Assembly (NCBI GenBank): GCA_030435675.1
Contig: JAUCMV010000008.1
Location: 5,001-69,000 of the forward strand
Reading direction: 5' to 3'
DNA from: Steinernema hermaphroditum
Taxonomy: Eukaryota > Nematoda > Chromadorea > Rhabditida > Steinernematidae
DNA: 64,000 nt
Every line of letters begins with the position of its first letter. Within the stretch, counting starts at the first letter, position 1. Below are positions 8,105 through 18,764 of this stretch, piece after piece. The position numbers and the translations under genes were made by a program. The notes beneath the pieces were generated by a model, which saw only the letters and a program-made list of their open reading frames with translations, had not been told where the DNA came from and did no database searches.

Positions 8105-11082
8105 TTAGGGCGTTTGAGTTCCTCTGCTGCACCAAGATGAGAGCGACTCATTTTTCGCCACAGTTTGCCAGCGCTGAGTTCCTACAGTCTTCACGATTTC
8201 ATCTTTCCAGCGTATCCTCGGTCTTCCTGACGGTCGCGTTGCTGGAGGCCTCCATTCTGTAATCAAAGTTGACCACTTGTGGCGTTCCACAGAGCTGTTT
8301 GCCATGTTCCACGCAAACTTCCACTTCCTCTTCGTGGCCTCCTCGATGATGTCTTTCACCTTTGTTACTCCGCGGATCCAGTCGTTCGTTTTCCGGTCGA
8401 GAAGTCTCACTCCTATCATTCTTCTTTCCATTCTTCTTTGCGCTGTCCTTAGCCTCGTCTTCGTGGACTTCGTCAGGGCCCACGCTTCCGATCCGTAGGT
8501 CATCGCTGGTAAGATACACATATCGAAAAGTCTTCGCTTCCACTTCATGTCCACGGATGGCGATGTCAATAGGACTCTGTGTTCCCGGAAGGCATTCCAT
8601 CCTGCGCTTATTCGGCGACTTATCTCTTTTCTGTTGCTTCGAATCATTTCAACTTCTTGTCCTAAATAGACAAAGCTGTCAACGTGTTCTAAACTCACAT
8701 CGTTGATGCGGATGTGTAGTTCTTCGTTCGCCATCACTTTAGTCTTCGTCTCGTTGATCTTCAGTCCGAACTTTTGGGATTCTTCATTTAACTCGTCCAT
8801 CATTTTTTGGAGTTCGTCCTGAGAGTTTGCAAAGAGAACAATGTCGTCGGCAAAGCGGAGGTTATGAAGCCTTCTTCCATTGACATTGATTCCATACTGT
8901 TCCCAATTCAGCTTTCTGAAGACACCCTCTAGTGCGGCTGTGAACAATTTCGGACTTATTACGTCCCCTTGACGAACTCCTCGATGGATTTCGATTTCTA
9001 CAAGGTCGTCTCCTATCTGAATATGAGATTTAGCTTCTCGGTAAATCTTACGCAACATTGCAACGATTTGAACCGGGACTCCTTGCTCTTGTAGTGCATT
9101 CCACACCGCATTTACCTCTACCGAGTCGAACGCCTTTTCATAGTCTACAAAGGCTATGAATAACGGCATTCGATACTCACGCGTCCTCTCCAATAGCTCA
9201 TTTAGCGCGTGAAGGTGATCAACGGTTGAATAGTTTTTACGGAATCCAGCTTGTTCTTCAGATTGTGAAGTGTCTAGAACAGATTCTATTCTCTGGTTGA
9301 TTACCTTTGTGAGGATCTTGTAGATGGTGGAGAGAAGTGAAATGGGTCTATAGTTCTTCATCATTCTTGGATCGCCTTTCTTGTATATCAGAATCGTAGA
9401 GGAGTCTGCCATCGATCGTGGAAGTTCGCATCGGCTGATGCATCTGTTGAATAGTGCTGTCAGAACCGGAAGTAACTGTTGTTTGGCTAGCTTGACCATC
9501 TCTACAGTTATTTTGTCGATGCCCGGACTTTTCCCGCATTTCATGCTGTTCAGAGCGTTTTCGACTTCACATTGAAGAATATCTGGAAAATCCTCTGTGG
9601 GTTCGACTTCCCTATAAATAACGTCTGTTGTTTGCGCATATAGTCCGTTATAGAACATTTGAACGACACGGTGTATATCGCTCTTACTAGTACAGAGTAT
9701 ACCGTCGTCGGAGAGAAGTTCGACAATCCGTTTCCTTCCTGTAGCAGTTTCTCCTTGGATCTTGCGTAGGCTTTTCGTTTTTTGGACAGCCTTCTCGATC
9801 AGACGGCGATGATAAGCTTCAATATCCTTTCGGATTTCCTTTCGTATCAGTTTGCTGAGTTCAACGAAGGCGATTCGATCCCTGAGGGAAGTTTGAATCC
9901 GGCGCATTTCGTGTCTTTGGCGTATCAGCTTCTTGGTTGAATCTGATAGACGTTTCTCACGGGGAATAGGCTCTTTGGCGATTTCCGAAGCTTTTCGTAG
10001 TCTATCCACCAGATCCTCGTAGTCCACTGGCATCTGATTTCCTGTTGTCATCTGGGAGGTGATCGCCGCCTGGAACAACCCTCGGTTTAATCGATACTTA
10101 CACTGAACTCCTCGTGTCGGTACTCTCAAAGTGGGACTTTCTGATTTGATCGTTGCTCGGAGCATTCGATGATCCGATCCTGCGAAGTGCTTTCCGAGGA
10201 CGACTGCGGATTTGAACTGCATCGATTGCTTCGCCAAGATGTGATCGATGCAGTTCTTGGTTCTTCCATCCGGTGAAATCCATGTCCACTTACGTCCTTT
10301 TCGGCTCTTGAAATATGAGTTAATCGATCGTAAGTGGAAATCAGCGCATAAATCGACAAGTAGTTGTCCTCGATCATTTCGTTCACCGTATCCGAACCTT
10401 CCTAGAACATCTTCGCTGTCAGATTCCTTCATACCCATTTTTGCGTTAAAATCGCCGAGCAGGATGGGATTTTGAGCTCTTTCCAGTTCTTCCCGCAGCG
10501 TTTCCAACATGGATTCGAAGTCGTCGTCATTTTCATCCTGCTCATCACTCTCTCTACCAGAGGAGGGGGTGCATAGACTGAAAACATCTGTAGGTGTTTG
10601 CGTCCAAACTTCACTTCAAGTGCGGAGATCCTATCATTGATCTTGCGAAATTGCGTGATGTTTTTCTGGTACCGTTTGTTGACGAGGAAGCCGGTACCTG
10701 ACTTTCCAGATCCGTCTTCGGGCCCAGCGTAATACAAACGCATCTCAGAGTCGTTCAAGTCCATGGCGCCTGTGCCTCGCCATCGTAGTTCAGTTAGTGC
10801 GACGACGTCGATGAGTACGTTGTCGAGGTCATGTTGCAGCTCCAGAAGGCGATCTTGAGTAGCAAGGCGTCGCACATTCAGTGTTCCTACAACAAGATGG
10901 TGGTTTGGGATGGAACTTACTTTTTCTTGCTGTTCCACGGCTTCTAGAAAAAGGGACTCTTTGTATGAACAAGGCACTATCTGTCTCGAATTGAAAGTTT
11001 TGCAGGAAACTAAGATAGTCCACAGTAAATCCAACGAGAGTAGGCGCGTTCGATCAGGCTCGTGCAGTTCTACAAGATCCAA
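8105..11082 (-). pseudogene. Endonuclease-reverse transcriptase with -1 frameshift (copy 3)
   Basis: The frame is split into an N-terminal piece (10429-11082, about 172 native residues then an out-of-frame tail) and a C-terminal piece open over 8105-10510 that keeps most of EN and all of RT (FADD at 8843-8854). The cause is a run of five G at 10565-10569 where intact copies have six. The break falls just after VYAP in the EN domain, so Asn69 and Glu98 are separated from the rest of the nuclease. It would be inactive unless the ribosome slips at the run or the missing base is a sequencing error. The rest of the sequence shows no decay, which favours a very recent change or an artefact. Confidence 0.85.
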
Positions 11083-12006
11083 TCATAAAAATGCTATGGT
11101 ACTTTGGAGCAGGAGGGTCAGATGCAGAACTCTTTGTATGAACAAGGCACTATCTGTCTCGAATTGAAAGTTTTGCAGGAAACTAAGATAGTCCACAGTA
11201 AATCCAACGAGAGTAGGCGCGTTCGATCAGGCTCGTGCAGTTCTACAAGATCCAATCATAAAAATGCTATGGCACTTTGGAGCAGGAGGGTCAGATGCAG
11301 AACTCTTTGTATGAACAAGGCACTATCTGTCTCGAATTGAAAGTTTTGCAGGAAACTAAGATAGTCCACAGTAAATCCAACGAGAGTAGGCGCGTTCGAT
11401 CAGGCTCGTGCAGTTCTACAAGATCCAATCATAAAAATGCTATGGTACTTTGGAGCAGGAGGGTCAGATGCAGAACTCTTTGTATGAACAAGGCCCTATC
11501 TGTCTCGAATTGAAAGTTTTGCAGGAAACTAAGATAGTCCGCAGGGAATCCAACGAGAGTAGGCGCGTTCGATCAGGCTCGTGCAGTTCTACACGATCCA
11601 ATCATAAAAATGCTATGGTACTTTGGAGCAGGAGGGTCAGATGCAGAACTCTTTGTATGAACAAGGCCCTATCTGTCTCGAATTGAAAGTTTTGCAGGAA
11701 ACTAAGATAGTCCACAGTAAATCCAACGAGAGTAGGCGCGTTCGATCAGGCTCGTGCAGTTCTACAAGATCCAATCATAAAAATGCTATGGTACTTTGGA
11801 GCAGGAGGGTCAGATGCAGAACTCTTTGTATGAACAAGGCACTATCTGTCTCGAATTGAAAGTTTTGCAGGAAACTAAGATAGTCCACAGTAAATCCAAC
11901 GAGAGTAGGCGCGTTCGATCAGGCTCGTGCAGTTCTACAAGATCCAATCATAAAAATGCTATGGCACTTTGGAGCAGGAGGGTCAGATGCAGAACTCTTT
12001 GTATGA
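10956..12006 (-). repeat. 5' monomer array, 6 units (copy 3)
   Basis: Six 173-bp units plus 13 bp, in the common variant order: plain, GGCACTTT, plain, CCGCAGGG, plain, then GGCACTTT in the final unit. Confidence 0.95.
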
Positions 12007-12376
12007 GTATTTCGAGTATTTTATTTGCAATCTCATAAGTTTCCACAAAGTTGCACCCAGGTATAACTACCAATCAAGTATGTAGGATCATCTTTTCTTC
12101 ATGCTTCACTCCTTATTTGACTTCATCGCTTATGTCTTGGGCATCGGATGATGTTGATGTTGGCACAACACCAGCTTTGGTTTTTCTTCATTTGGCCTTT
12201 TCCTTCGTCCAGTCCAGGCACTGCCGCTGGAAGCCATCAGAACCTCAGCCTTATCGGTGTCCCATATGTGAAGTCAGTGGTGGGTGACCAGAACCAACTG
12301 ATCAGTCACGGGTGGCCTCACCTAGCCGCGAAGACGGTCACCTTCGGAAGAATCGGTTGCTCAGTCAGGAGGAGCG
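12007..12376 (-). other. 3' UTR (copy 4)
   Basis: 370 bp, matching copy 2; AATAAA at 12020-12025. Confidence 0.8.
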
Positions 12377-15355
12377 TTAGGGCGTTTGAGTTCCTCTGCT
12401 GCACCAAGATGAGAGCGACTCATTTTTCGCCACAGTTTGCCAGCGCTGAGTTCCTACAGTCTTCACGATTTCATCTTTCCAGCGTATCCTCGGTCTTCCT
12501 GACGGTCGCGTTGCTGGAGGCCTCCATTCTGTAATCAAAGTTGACCACTTGTGGCGTTCCACAGAGCTGTTTGCCATGTTCCACGCAAACTTCCACTTCC
12601 TCTTCGTGGCCTCCTCGATGATGTCTTTCACCTTTGTTACTCCGCGGATCCAGTCGTTCGTTTTCCGGTCGAGAAGTCTCACTCCTATCATTCTTCTTTC
12701 CATTCTTCTTTGCGCTGTCCTTAGCCTCGTCTTCGTGGACTTCGTCAGGGCCCACGCTTCCGATCCGTAGGTCATCGCTGGTAAGATACACATATCGAAA
12801 AGTCTTCGCTTCCACTTCATGTCCACGGATGGCGATGTCAATAGGACTCTGTGTTCCCGGAAGGCATTCCATCCTGCGCTTATTCGGCGACTTATCTCTT
12901 TTCTGTTGCTTCGAATCATTTCAACTTCTTGTCCTAAATAGACAAAGCTGTCAACGTGTTCTAAACTCACATCGTTGATGCGGATGTGTAGTTCTTCGTT
13001 CGCCATCACTTTAGTCTTCGTCTCGTTGATCTTCAGTCCGAACTTTTGGGATTCTTCATTTAACTCGTCCATCATTTTTTGGAGTTCGTCCTGAGAGTTT
13101 GCAAAGAGAACAATGTCGTCGGCAAAGCGGAGGTTATGAAGCCTTCTTCCATTGACATTGATTCCATACTGTTCCCAATTCAGCTTTCTGAAGACACCCT
13201 CTAGTGCGGCTGTGAACAATTTCGGACTTATTACGTCCCCTTGACGAACTCCTCGATGGATTTCGATTTCTACAAGGTCGTCTCCTATCTGAATATGAGA
13301 TTTAGCTTCTCGGTAAATCTTACGCAACATTGCAACGATTTGAACCGGGACTCCTTGCTCTTGTAGTGCATTCCACACCGCATTTACCTCTACCGAGTCG
13401 AACGCCTTTTCATAGTCTACAAAGGCTATGAATAACGGCATTCGATACTCACGCGTCCTCTCCAATAGCTCATTTAGCGCGTGAAGGTGATCAACGGTTG
13501 AATAGTTTTTACGGAATCCAGCTTGTTCTTCAGATTGTGAAGTGTCTAGAACAGATTCTATTCTCTGGTTGATTACCTTTGTGAGGATCTTGTAGATGGT
13601 GGAGAGAAGTGAAATGGGTCTATAGTTCTTCATCATTCTTGGATCGCCTTTCTTGTATATCAGAATCGTAGAGGAGTCTGCCATCGATCGTGGAAGTTCG
13701 CATCGGCTGATGCATCTGTTGAATAGTGCTGTCAGAACCGGAAGTAACTGTTGTTTGGCTAGCTTGACCATCTCTACAGTTATTTTGTCGATGCCCGGAC
13801 TTTTCCCGCATTTCATGCTGTTCAGAGCGTTTTCGACTTCACATTGAAGAATATCTGGAAAATCCTCTGTGGGTTCGACTTCCCTATAAATAACGTCTGT
13901 TGTTTGCGCATATAGTCCGTTATAGAACATTTGAACGACACGGTGTATATCGCTCTTACTAGTACAGAGTATACCGTCGTCGGAGAGAAGTTCGACAATC
14001 CGTTTCCTTCCTGTAGCAGTTTCTCCTTGGATCTTGCGTAGGCTTTTCGTTTTTTGGACAGCCTTCTCGATCAGACGGCGATGATAAGCTTCAATATCCT
14101 TTCGGATTTCCTTTCGTATCAGTTTGCTGAGTTCAACGAAGGCGATTCGATCCCTGAGGGAAGTTTGAATCCGGCGCATTTCGTGTCTTTGGCGTATCAG
14201 CTTCTTGGTTGAATCTGATAGACGTTTCTCACGGGGAATAGGCTCTTTGGCGATTTCCGAAGCTTTTCGTAGTCTATCCACCAGATCCTCGTAGTCCACT
14301 GGCATCTGATTTCCTGTTGTCATCTGGGAGGTGATCGCCGCCTGGAACAACCCTCGGTTTAATCGATACTTACACTGAACTCCTCGTGTCGGTACTCTCA
14401 AAGTGGGACTTTCTGATTTGATCGTTGCTCGGAGCATTCGATGATCCGATCCTGCGAAGTGCTTTCCGAGGACGACTGCGGATTTGAACTGCATCGATTG
14501 CTTCGCCAAGATGTGATCGATGCAGTTCTTGGTTCTTCCATCCGGTGAAATCCATGTCCACTTACGTCCTTTTCGGCTCTTGAAATATGAGTTAATCGAT
14601 CGTAAGTGGAAATCAGCGCATAAATCGACAAGTAGTTGTCCTCGATCATTTCGTTCACCGTATCCGAACCTTCCTAGAACATCTTCGCTGTCAGATTCCT
14701 TCATACCCATTTTTGCGTTAAAATCGCCGAGCAGGATGGGATTTTGAGCTCTTTCCAGTTCTTCCCGCAGCGTTTCCAACATGGATTCGAAGTCGTCGTC
14801 ATTTTCATCCTGCTCATCACTCTCTCTACCAGAGGAGGGGGGTGCATAGACTGAAAACATCTGTAGGTGTTTGCGTCCAAACTTCACTTCAAGTGCGGAG
14901 ATCCTATCATTGATCTTGCGAAATTGCGTGATGTTTTTCTGGTACCGTTTGTTGACGAGGAAGCCGGTACCTGACTTTCCAGATCCGTCTTCGGGCCCAG
15001 CGTAATACAAACGCATCTCAGAGTCGTTCAAGTCCATGGCGCCTGTGCCTCGCCATCGTAGTTCAGTTAGTGCGACGACGTCGATGAGTACGTTGTCGAG
15101 GTCATGTTGCAGCTCCAGAAGGCGATCTTGAGTAGCAAGGCGTCGCACATTCAGTGTTCCTACAACAAGATGGTGGTTTGGGATGGAACTTACTTTTTCT
15201 TGCTGTTCCACGGCTTCTAGAAAAAGGGACTCTTTGTATGAACAAGGCACTATCTGTCTCGAATTGAAAGTTTTGCAGGAAACTAAGATAGTCCACAGGA
15301 AATCCAACGAGAGTAGGCGCGTTCGATCAGGCTCGTGCAGTTCTACACGATCCAA
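12377..15355 (-). CDS. Endonuclease-reverse transcriptase, intact (copy 4)
   Basis: 992 codons without interruption; all EN and RT catalytic residues listed for copy 2 are present, with FADD at 13115-13126. It differs from copy 2 only at Arg3 (for Leu) and Phe19 (for Leu), both encoded within the single monomer. This is the first-monomer type also found in copies 5, 6, 7 and 11. If monomers provide promoter activity, this copy should be the weakest transcribed. TTG opens the frame, as in the others. Confidence 0.9.
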   Translation of the reverse strand: MDRVELHEPDRTRLLSLDFLWTILVSCKTFNSRQIVPCSYKESLFLEAVEQQEKVSSIPNHHLVVGTLNVRRLATQDRLLELQHDLDNVLIDVVALTELRWRGTGAMDLNDSEMRLYYAGPEDGSGKSGTGFLVNKRYQKNITQFRKINDRISALEVKFGRKHLQMFSVYAPPSSGRESDEQDENDDDFESMLETLREELERAQNPILLGDFNAKMGMKESDSEDVLGRFGYGERNDRGQLLVDLCADFHLRSINSYFKSRKGRKWTWISPDGRTKNCIDHILAKQSMQFKSAVVLGKHFAGSDHRMLRATIKSESPTLRVPTRGVQCKYRLNRGLFQAAITSQMTTGNQMPVDYEDLVDRLRKASEIAKEPIPREKRLSDSTKKLIRQRHEMRRIQTSLRDRIAFVELSKLIRKEIRKDIEAYHRRLIEKAVQKTKSLRKIQGETATGRKRIVELLSDDGILCTSKSDIHRVVQMFYNGLYAQTTDVIYREVEPTEDFPDILQCEVENALNSMKCGKSPGIDKITVEMVKLAKQQLLPVLTALFNRCISRCELPRSMADSSTILIYKKGDPRMMKNYRPISLLSTIYKILTKVINQRIESVLDTSQSEEQAGFRKNYSTVDHLHALNELLERTREYRMPLFIAFVDYEKAFDSVEVNAVWNALQEQGVPVQIVAMLRKIYREAKSHIQIGDDLVEIEIHRGVRQGDVISPKLFTAALEGVFRKLNWEQYGINVNGRRLHNLRFADDIVLFANSQDELQKMMDELNEESQKFGLKINETKTKVMANEELHIRINDVSLEHVDSFVYLGQEVEMIRSNRKEISRRISAGWNAFREHRVLLTSPSVDMKWKRRLFDMCILPAMTYGSEAWALTKSTKTRLRTAQRRMERRMIGVRLLDRKTNDWIRGVTKVKDIIEEATKRKWKFAWNMANSSVERHKWSTLITEWRPPATRPSGRPRIRWKDEIVKTVGTQRWQTVAKNESLSSWCSRGTQTP

Positions 15356-15414
15356 TCATAAAAATGCTATGGCACTTTGGAGCAGGAGGGTCAGATGCAG
15401 AACTCTTTGTATGA
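15229..15414 (-). repeat. Single 5' monomer (copy 4)
   Basis: One 173-bp unit plus 13 bp. Its left part has the ACAGGAAA and ACACGATC variants typical of the first monomer in copies 5, 6, 7 and 11. Its right part has GGCACTTT, typical of the last monomer before a junction. That is what an exchange between the first and last monomers of an array would leave. Confidence 0.9.
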
Positions 15415-15785
15415 GTATTTCGAGTATTTTATTTGCAATCTCATAAGTTTCCACAAAGTTGCACCCAGGTATAACTACCAATCAAGTATGTAGGATCATC
15501 TTTTCTTCATGCTTCACTCCTTATTTGACTTCATCGCTTATGTCTTGGGCATCGGATGATGTTGATGTTGGCACAACACCAGCTTTGGTTTTTCTTCATT
15601 TGGCCTTTTCCTTCGTCCAGTCCAGGCACTGCCGCTGGAAGCCATCAGAACCTCAGCCTTATCGGTGTCCCATATGTGAAGTCAGTGGTGGGTGACCAGA
15701 ACCAACTGATCAGTCACGGGTGGCCTCACCTAGCCGCGAAGACGGTCACCTTCGGAAGAATCGGTTGCTTCAGTCAGGAGGAGCG
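15415..15785 (-). other. 3' UTR with 1-bp insertion (copy 5)
   Basis: 371 bp; the extra T near 15770 is downstream of the stop codon and private to this copy. AATAAA at 15428-15433. Confidence 0.8.
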
Positions 15786-18764
15786 TTAGGGCGTTTGAGT
15801 TCCTCTGCTGCACCAAGATGAGAGCGACTCATTTTTCGCCACAGTTTGCCAGCGCTGAGTTCCTACAGTCTTCACGATTTCATCTTTCCAGCGTATCCTC
15901 GGTCTTCCTGACGGTCGCGTTGCTGGAGGCCTCCATTCTGTAATCAAAGTTGACCACTTGTGGCGTTCCACAGAGCTGTTTGCCATGTTCCACGCAAACT
16001 TCCACTTCCTCTTCGTGGCCTCCTCGATGATGTCTTTCACCTTTGTTACTCCGCGGATCCAGTCGTTCGTTTTCCGGTCGAGAAGTCTCACTCCTATCAT
16101 TCTTCTTTCCATTCTTCTTTGCGCTGTCCTTAGCCTCGTCTTCGTGGACTTCGTCAGGGCCCACGCTTCCGATCCGTAGGTCATCGCTGGTAAGATACAC
16201 ATATCGAAAAGTCTTCGCTTCCACTTCATGTCCACGGATGGCGATGTCAATAGGACTCTGTGTTCCCGGAAGGCATTCCATCCTGCGCTTATTCGGCGAC
16301 TTATCTCTTTTCTGTTGCTTCGAATCATTTCAACTTCTTGTCCTAAATAGACAAAGCTGTCAACGTGTTCTAAACTCACATCGTTGATGCGGATGTGTAG
16401 TTCTTCGTTCGCCATCACTTTAGTCTTCGTCTCGTTGATCTTCAGTCCGAACTTTTGGGATTCTTCATTTAACTCGTCCATCATTTTTTGGAGTTCGTCC
16501 TGAGAGTTTGCAAAGAGAACAATGTCGTCGGCAAAGCGGAGGTTATGAAGCCTTCTTCCATTGACATTGATTCCATACTGTTCCCAATTCAGCTTTCTGA
16601 AGACACCCTCTAGTGCGGCTGTGAACAATTTCGGACTTATTACGTCCCCTTGACGAACTCCTCGATGGATTTCGATTTCTACAAGGTCGTCTCCTATCTG
16701 AATATGAGATTTAGCTTCTCGGTAAATCTTACGCAACATTGCAACGATTTGAACCGGGACTCCTTGCTCTTGTAGTGCATTCCACACCGCATTTACCTCT
16801 ACCGAGTCGAACGCCTTTTCATAGTCTACAAAGGCTATGAATAACGGCATTCGATACTCACGCGTCCTCTCCAATAGCTCATTTAGCGCGTGAAGGTGAT
16901 CAACGGTTGAATAGTTTTTACGGAATCCAGCTTGTTCTTCAGATTGTGAAGTGTCTAGAACAGATTCTATTCTCTGGTTGATTACCTTTGTGAGGATCTT
17001 GTAGATGGTGGAGAGAAGTGAAATGGGTCTATAGTTCTTCATCATTCTTGGATCGCCTTTCTTGTATATCAGAATCGTAGAGGAGTCTGCCATCGATCGT
17101 GGAAGTTCGCATCGGCTGATGCATCTGTTGAATAGTGCTGTCAGAACCGGAAGTAACTGTTGTTTGGCTAGCTTGACCATCTCTACAGTTATTTTGTCGA
17201 TGCCCGGACTTTTCCCGCATTTCATGCTGTTCAGAGCGTTTTCGACTTCACATTGAAGAATATCTGGAAAATCCTCTGTGGGTTCGACTTCCCTATAAAT
17301 AACGTCTGTTGTTTGCGCATATAGTCCGTTATAGAACATTTGAACGACACGGTGTATATCGCTCTTACTAGTACAGAGTATACCGTCGTCGGAGAGAAGT
17401 TCGACAATCCGTTTCCTTCCTGTAGCAGTTTCTCCTTGGATCTTGCGTAGGCTTTTCGTTTTTTGGACAGCCTTCTCGATCAGACGGCGATGATAAGCTT
17501 CAATATCCTTTCGGATTTCCTTTCGTATCAGTTTGCTGAGTTCAACGAAGGCGATTCGATCCCTGAGGGAAGTTTGAATCCGGCGCATTTCGTGTCTTTG
17601 GCGTATCAGCTTCTTGGTTGAATCTGATAGACGTTTCTCACGGGGAATAGGCTCTTTGGCGATTTCCGAAGCTTTTCGTAGTCTATCCACCAGATCCTCG
17701 TAGTCCACTGGCATCTGATTTCCTGTTGTCATCTGGGAGGTGATCGCCGCCTGGAACAACCCTCGGTTTAATCGATACTTACACTGAACTCCTCGTGTCG
17801 GTACTCTCAAAGTGGGACTTTCTGATTTGATCGTTGCTCGGAGCATTCGATGATCCGATCCTGCGAAGTGCTTTCCGAGGACGACTGCGGATTTGAACTG
17901 CATCGATTGCTTCGCCAAGATGTGATCGATGCAGTTCTTGGTTCTTCCATCCGGTGAAATCCATGTCCACTTACGTCCTTTTCGGCTCTTGAAATATGAG
18001 TTAATCGATCGTAAGTGGAAATCAGCGCATAAATCGACAAGTAGTTGTCCTCGATCATTTCGTTCACCGTATCCGAACCTTCCTAGAACATCTTCGCTGT
18101 CAGATTCCTTCATACCCATTTTTGCGTTAAAATCGCCGAGCAGGATGGGATTTTGAGCTCTTTCCAGTTCTTCCCGCAGCGTTTCCAACATGGATTCGAA
18201 GTCGTCGTCATTTTCATCCTGCTCATCACTCTCTCTACCAGAGGAGGGGGGTGCATAGACTGAAAACATCTGTAGGTGTTTGCGTCCAAACTTCACTTCA
18301 AGTGCGGAGATCCTATCATTGATCTTGCGAAATTGCGTGATGTTTTTCTGGTACCGTTTGTTGACGAGGAAGCCGGTACCTGACTTTCCAGATCCGTCTT
18401 CGGGCCCAGCGTAATACAAACGCATCTCAGAGTCGTTCAAGTCCATGGCGCCTGTGCCTCGCCATCGTAGTTCAGTTAGTGCGACGACGTCGATGAGTAC
18501 GTTGTCGAGGTCATGTTGCAGCTCCAGAAGGCGATCTTGAGTAGCAAGGCGTCGCACATTCAGTGTTCCTACAACAAGATGGTGGTTTGGGATGGAACTT
18601 ACTTTTTCTTGCTGTTCCACGGCTTCTAGAAAAAGGGACTCTTTGTATGAACAAGGCACTATCTGTCTCGAATTGAAAGTTTTGCAGGAAACTAAGATAG
18701 TCCACAGGAAATCCAACGAGAGTAGGCGCGTTCGATCAGGCTCGTGCAGTTCTACACGATCCAA
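15786..18764 (-). CDS. Endonuclease-reverse transcriptase, intact (copy 5)
   Basis: 992 uninterrupted codons, identical in translation to copy 4 (Arg3, Phe19). EN and RT motifs are complete; FADD is at 16524-16535. This is the copy next to the 65-monomer array. A transcript starting in a distal monomer would carry up to 11 kb of monomer leader, each unit offering short out-of-frame ATG reading frames before the TTG-opened frame. Translation would then need internal entry, removal of the leader by splicing, or transcription start in the proximal monomer. Confidence 0.9.
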   Translation of the reverse strand: MDRVELHEPDRTRLLSLDFLWTILVSCKTFNSRQIVPCSYKESLFLEAVEQQEKVSSIPNHHLVVGTLNVRRLATQDRLLELQHDLDNVLIDVVALTELRWRGTGAMDLNDSEMRLYYAGPEDGSGKSGTGFLVNKRYQKNITQFRKINDRISALEVKFGRKHLQMFSVYAPPSSGRESDEQDENDDDFESMLETLREELERAQNPILLGDFNAKMGMKESDSEDVLGRFGYGERNDRGQLLVDLCADFHLRSINSYFKSRKGRKWTWISPDGRTKNCIDHILAKQSMQFKSAVVLGKHFAGSDHRMLRATIKSESPTLRVPTRGVQCKYRLNRGLFQAAITSQMTTGNQMPVDYEDLVDRLRKASEIAKEPIPREKRLSDSTKKLIRQRHEMRRIQTSLRDRIAFVELSKLIRKEIRKDIEAYHRRLIEKAVQKTKSLRKIQGETATGRKRIVELLSDDGILCTSKSDIHRVVQMFYNGLYAQTTDVIYREVEPTEDFPDILQCEVENALNSMKCGKSPGIDKITVEMVKLAKQQLLPVLTALFNRCISRCELPRSMADSSTILIYKKGDPRMMKNYRPISLLSTIYKILTKVINQRIESVLDTSQSEEQAGFRKNYSTVDHLHALNELLERTREYRMPLFIAFVDYEKAFDSVEVNAVWNALQEQGVPVQIVAMLRKIYREAKSHIQIGDDLVEIEIHRGVRQGDVISPKLFTAALEGVFRKLNWEQYGINVNGRRLHNLRFADDIVLFANSQDELQKMMDELNEESQKFGLKINETKTKVMANEELHIRINDVSLEHVDSFVYLGQEVEMIRSNRKEISRRISAGWNAFREHRVLLTSPSVDMKWKRRLFDMCILPAMTYGSEAWALTKSTKTRLRTAQRRMERRMIGVRLLDRKTNDWIRGVTKVKDIIEEATKRKWKFAWNMANSSVERHKWSTLITEWRPPATRPSGRPRIRWKDEIVKTVGTQRWQTVAKNESLSSWCSRGTQTP

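Larger units (their letters stand above)
7735..12006 (-). mobile_element. RTE-type retrotransposon copy 3, frameshifted
   Basis: At 4272 bp it is one base shorter than the reference because of a missing G in a homopolymer at 10565-10569. Otherwise structurally complete, with six monomers. Confidence 0.94.
12007..15414 (-). mobile_element. RTE-type retrotransposon copy 4, minimal 5' end
   Basis: The shortest complete copy (3408 bp). It keeps a single monomer, so it shows the smallest unit that still carries the whole open frame. Its monomer is a hybrid of proximal and distal types. Confidence 0.94.
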
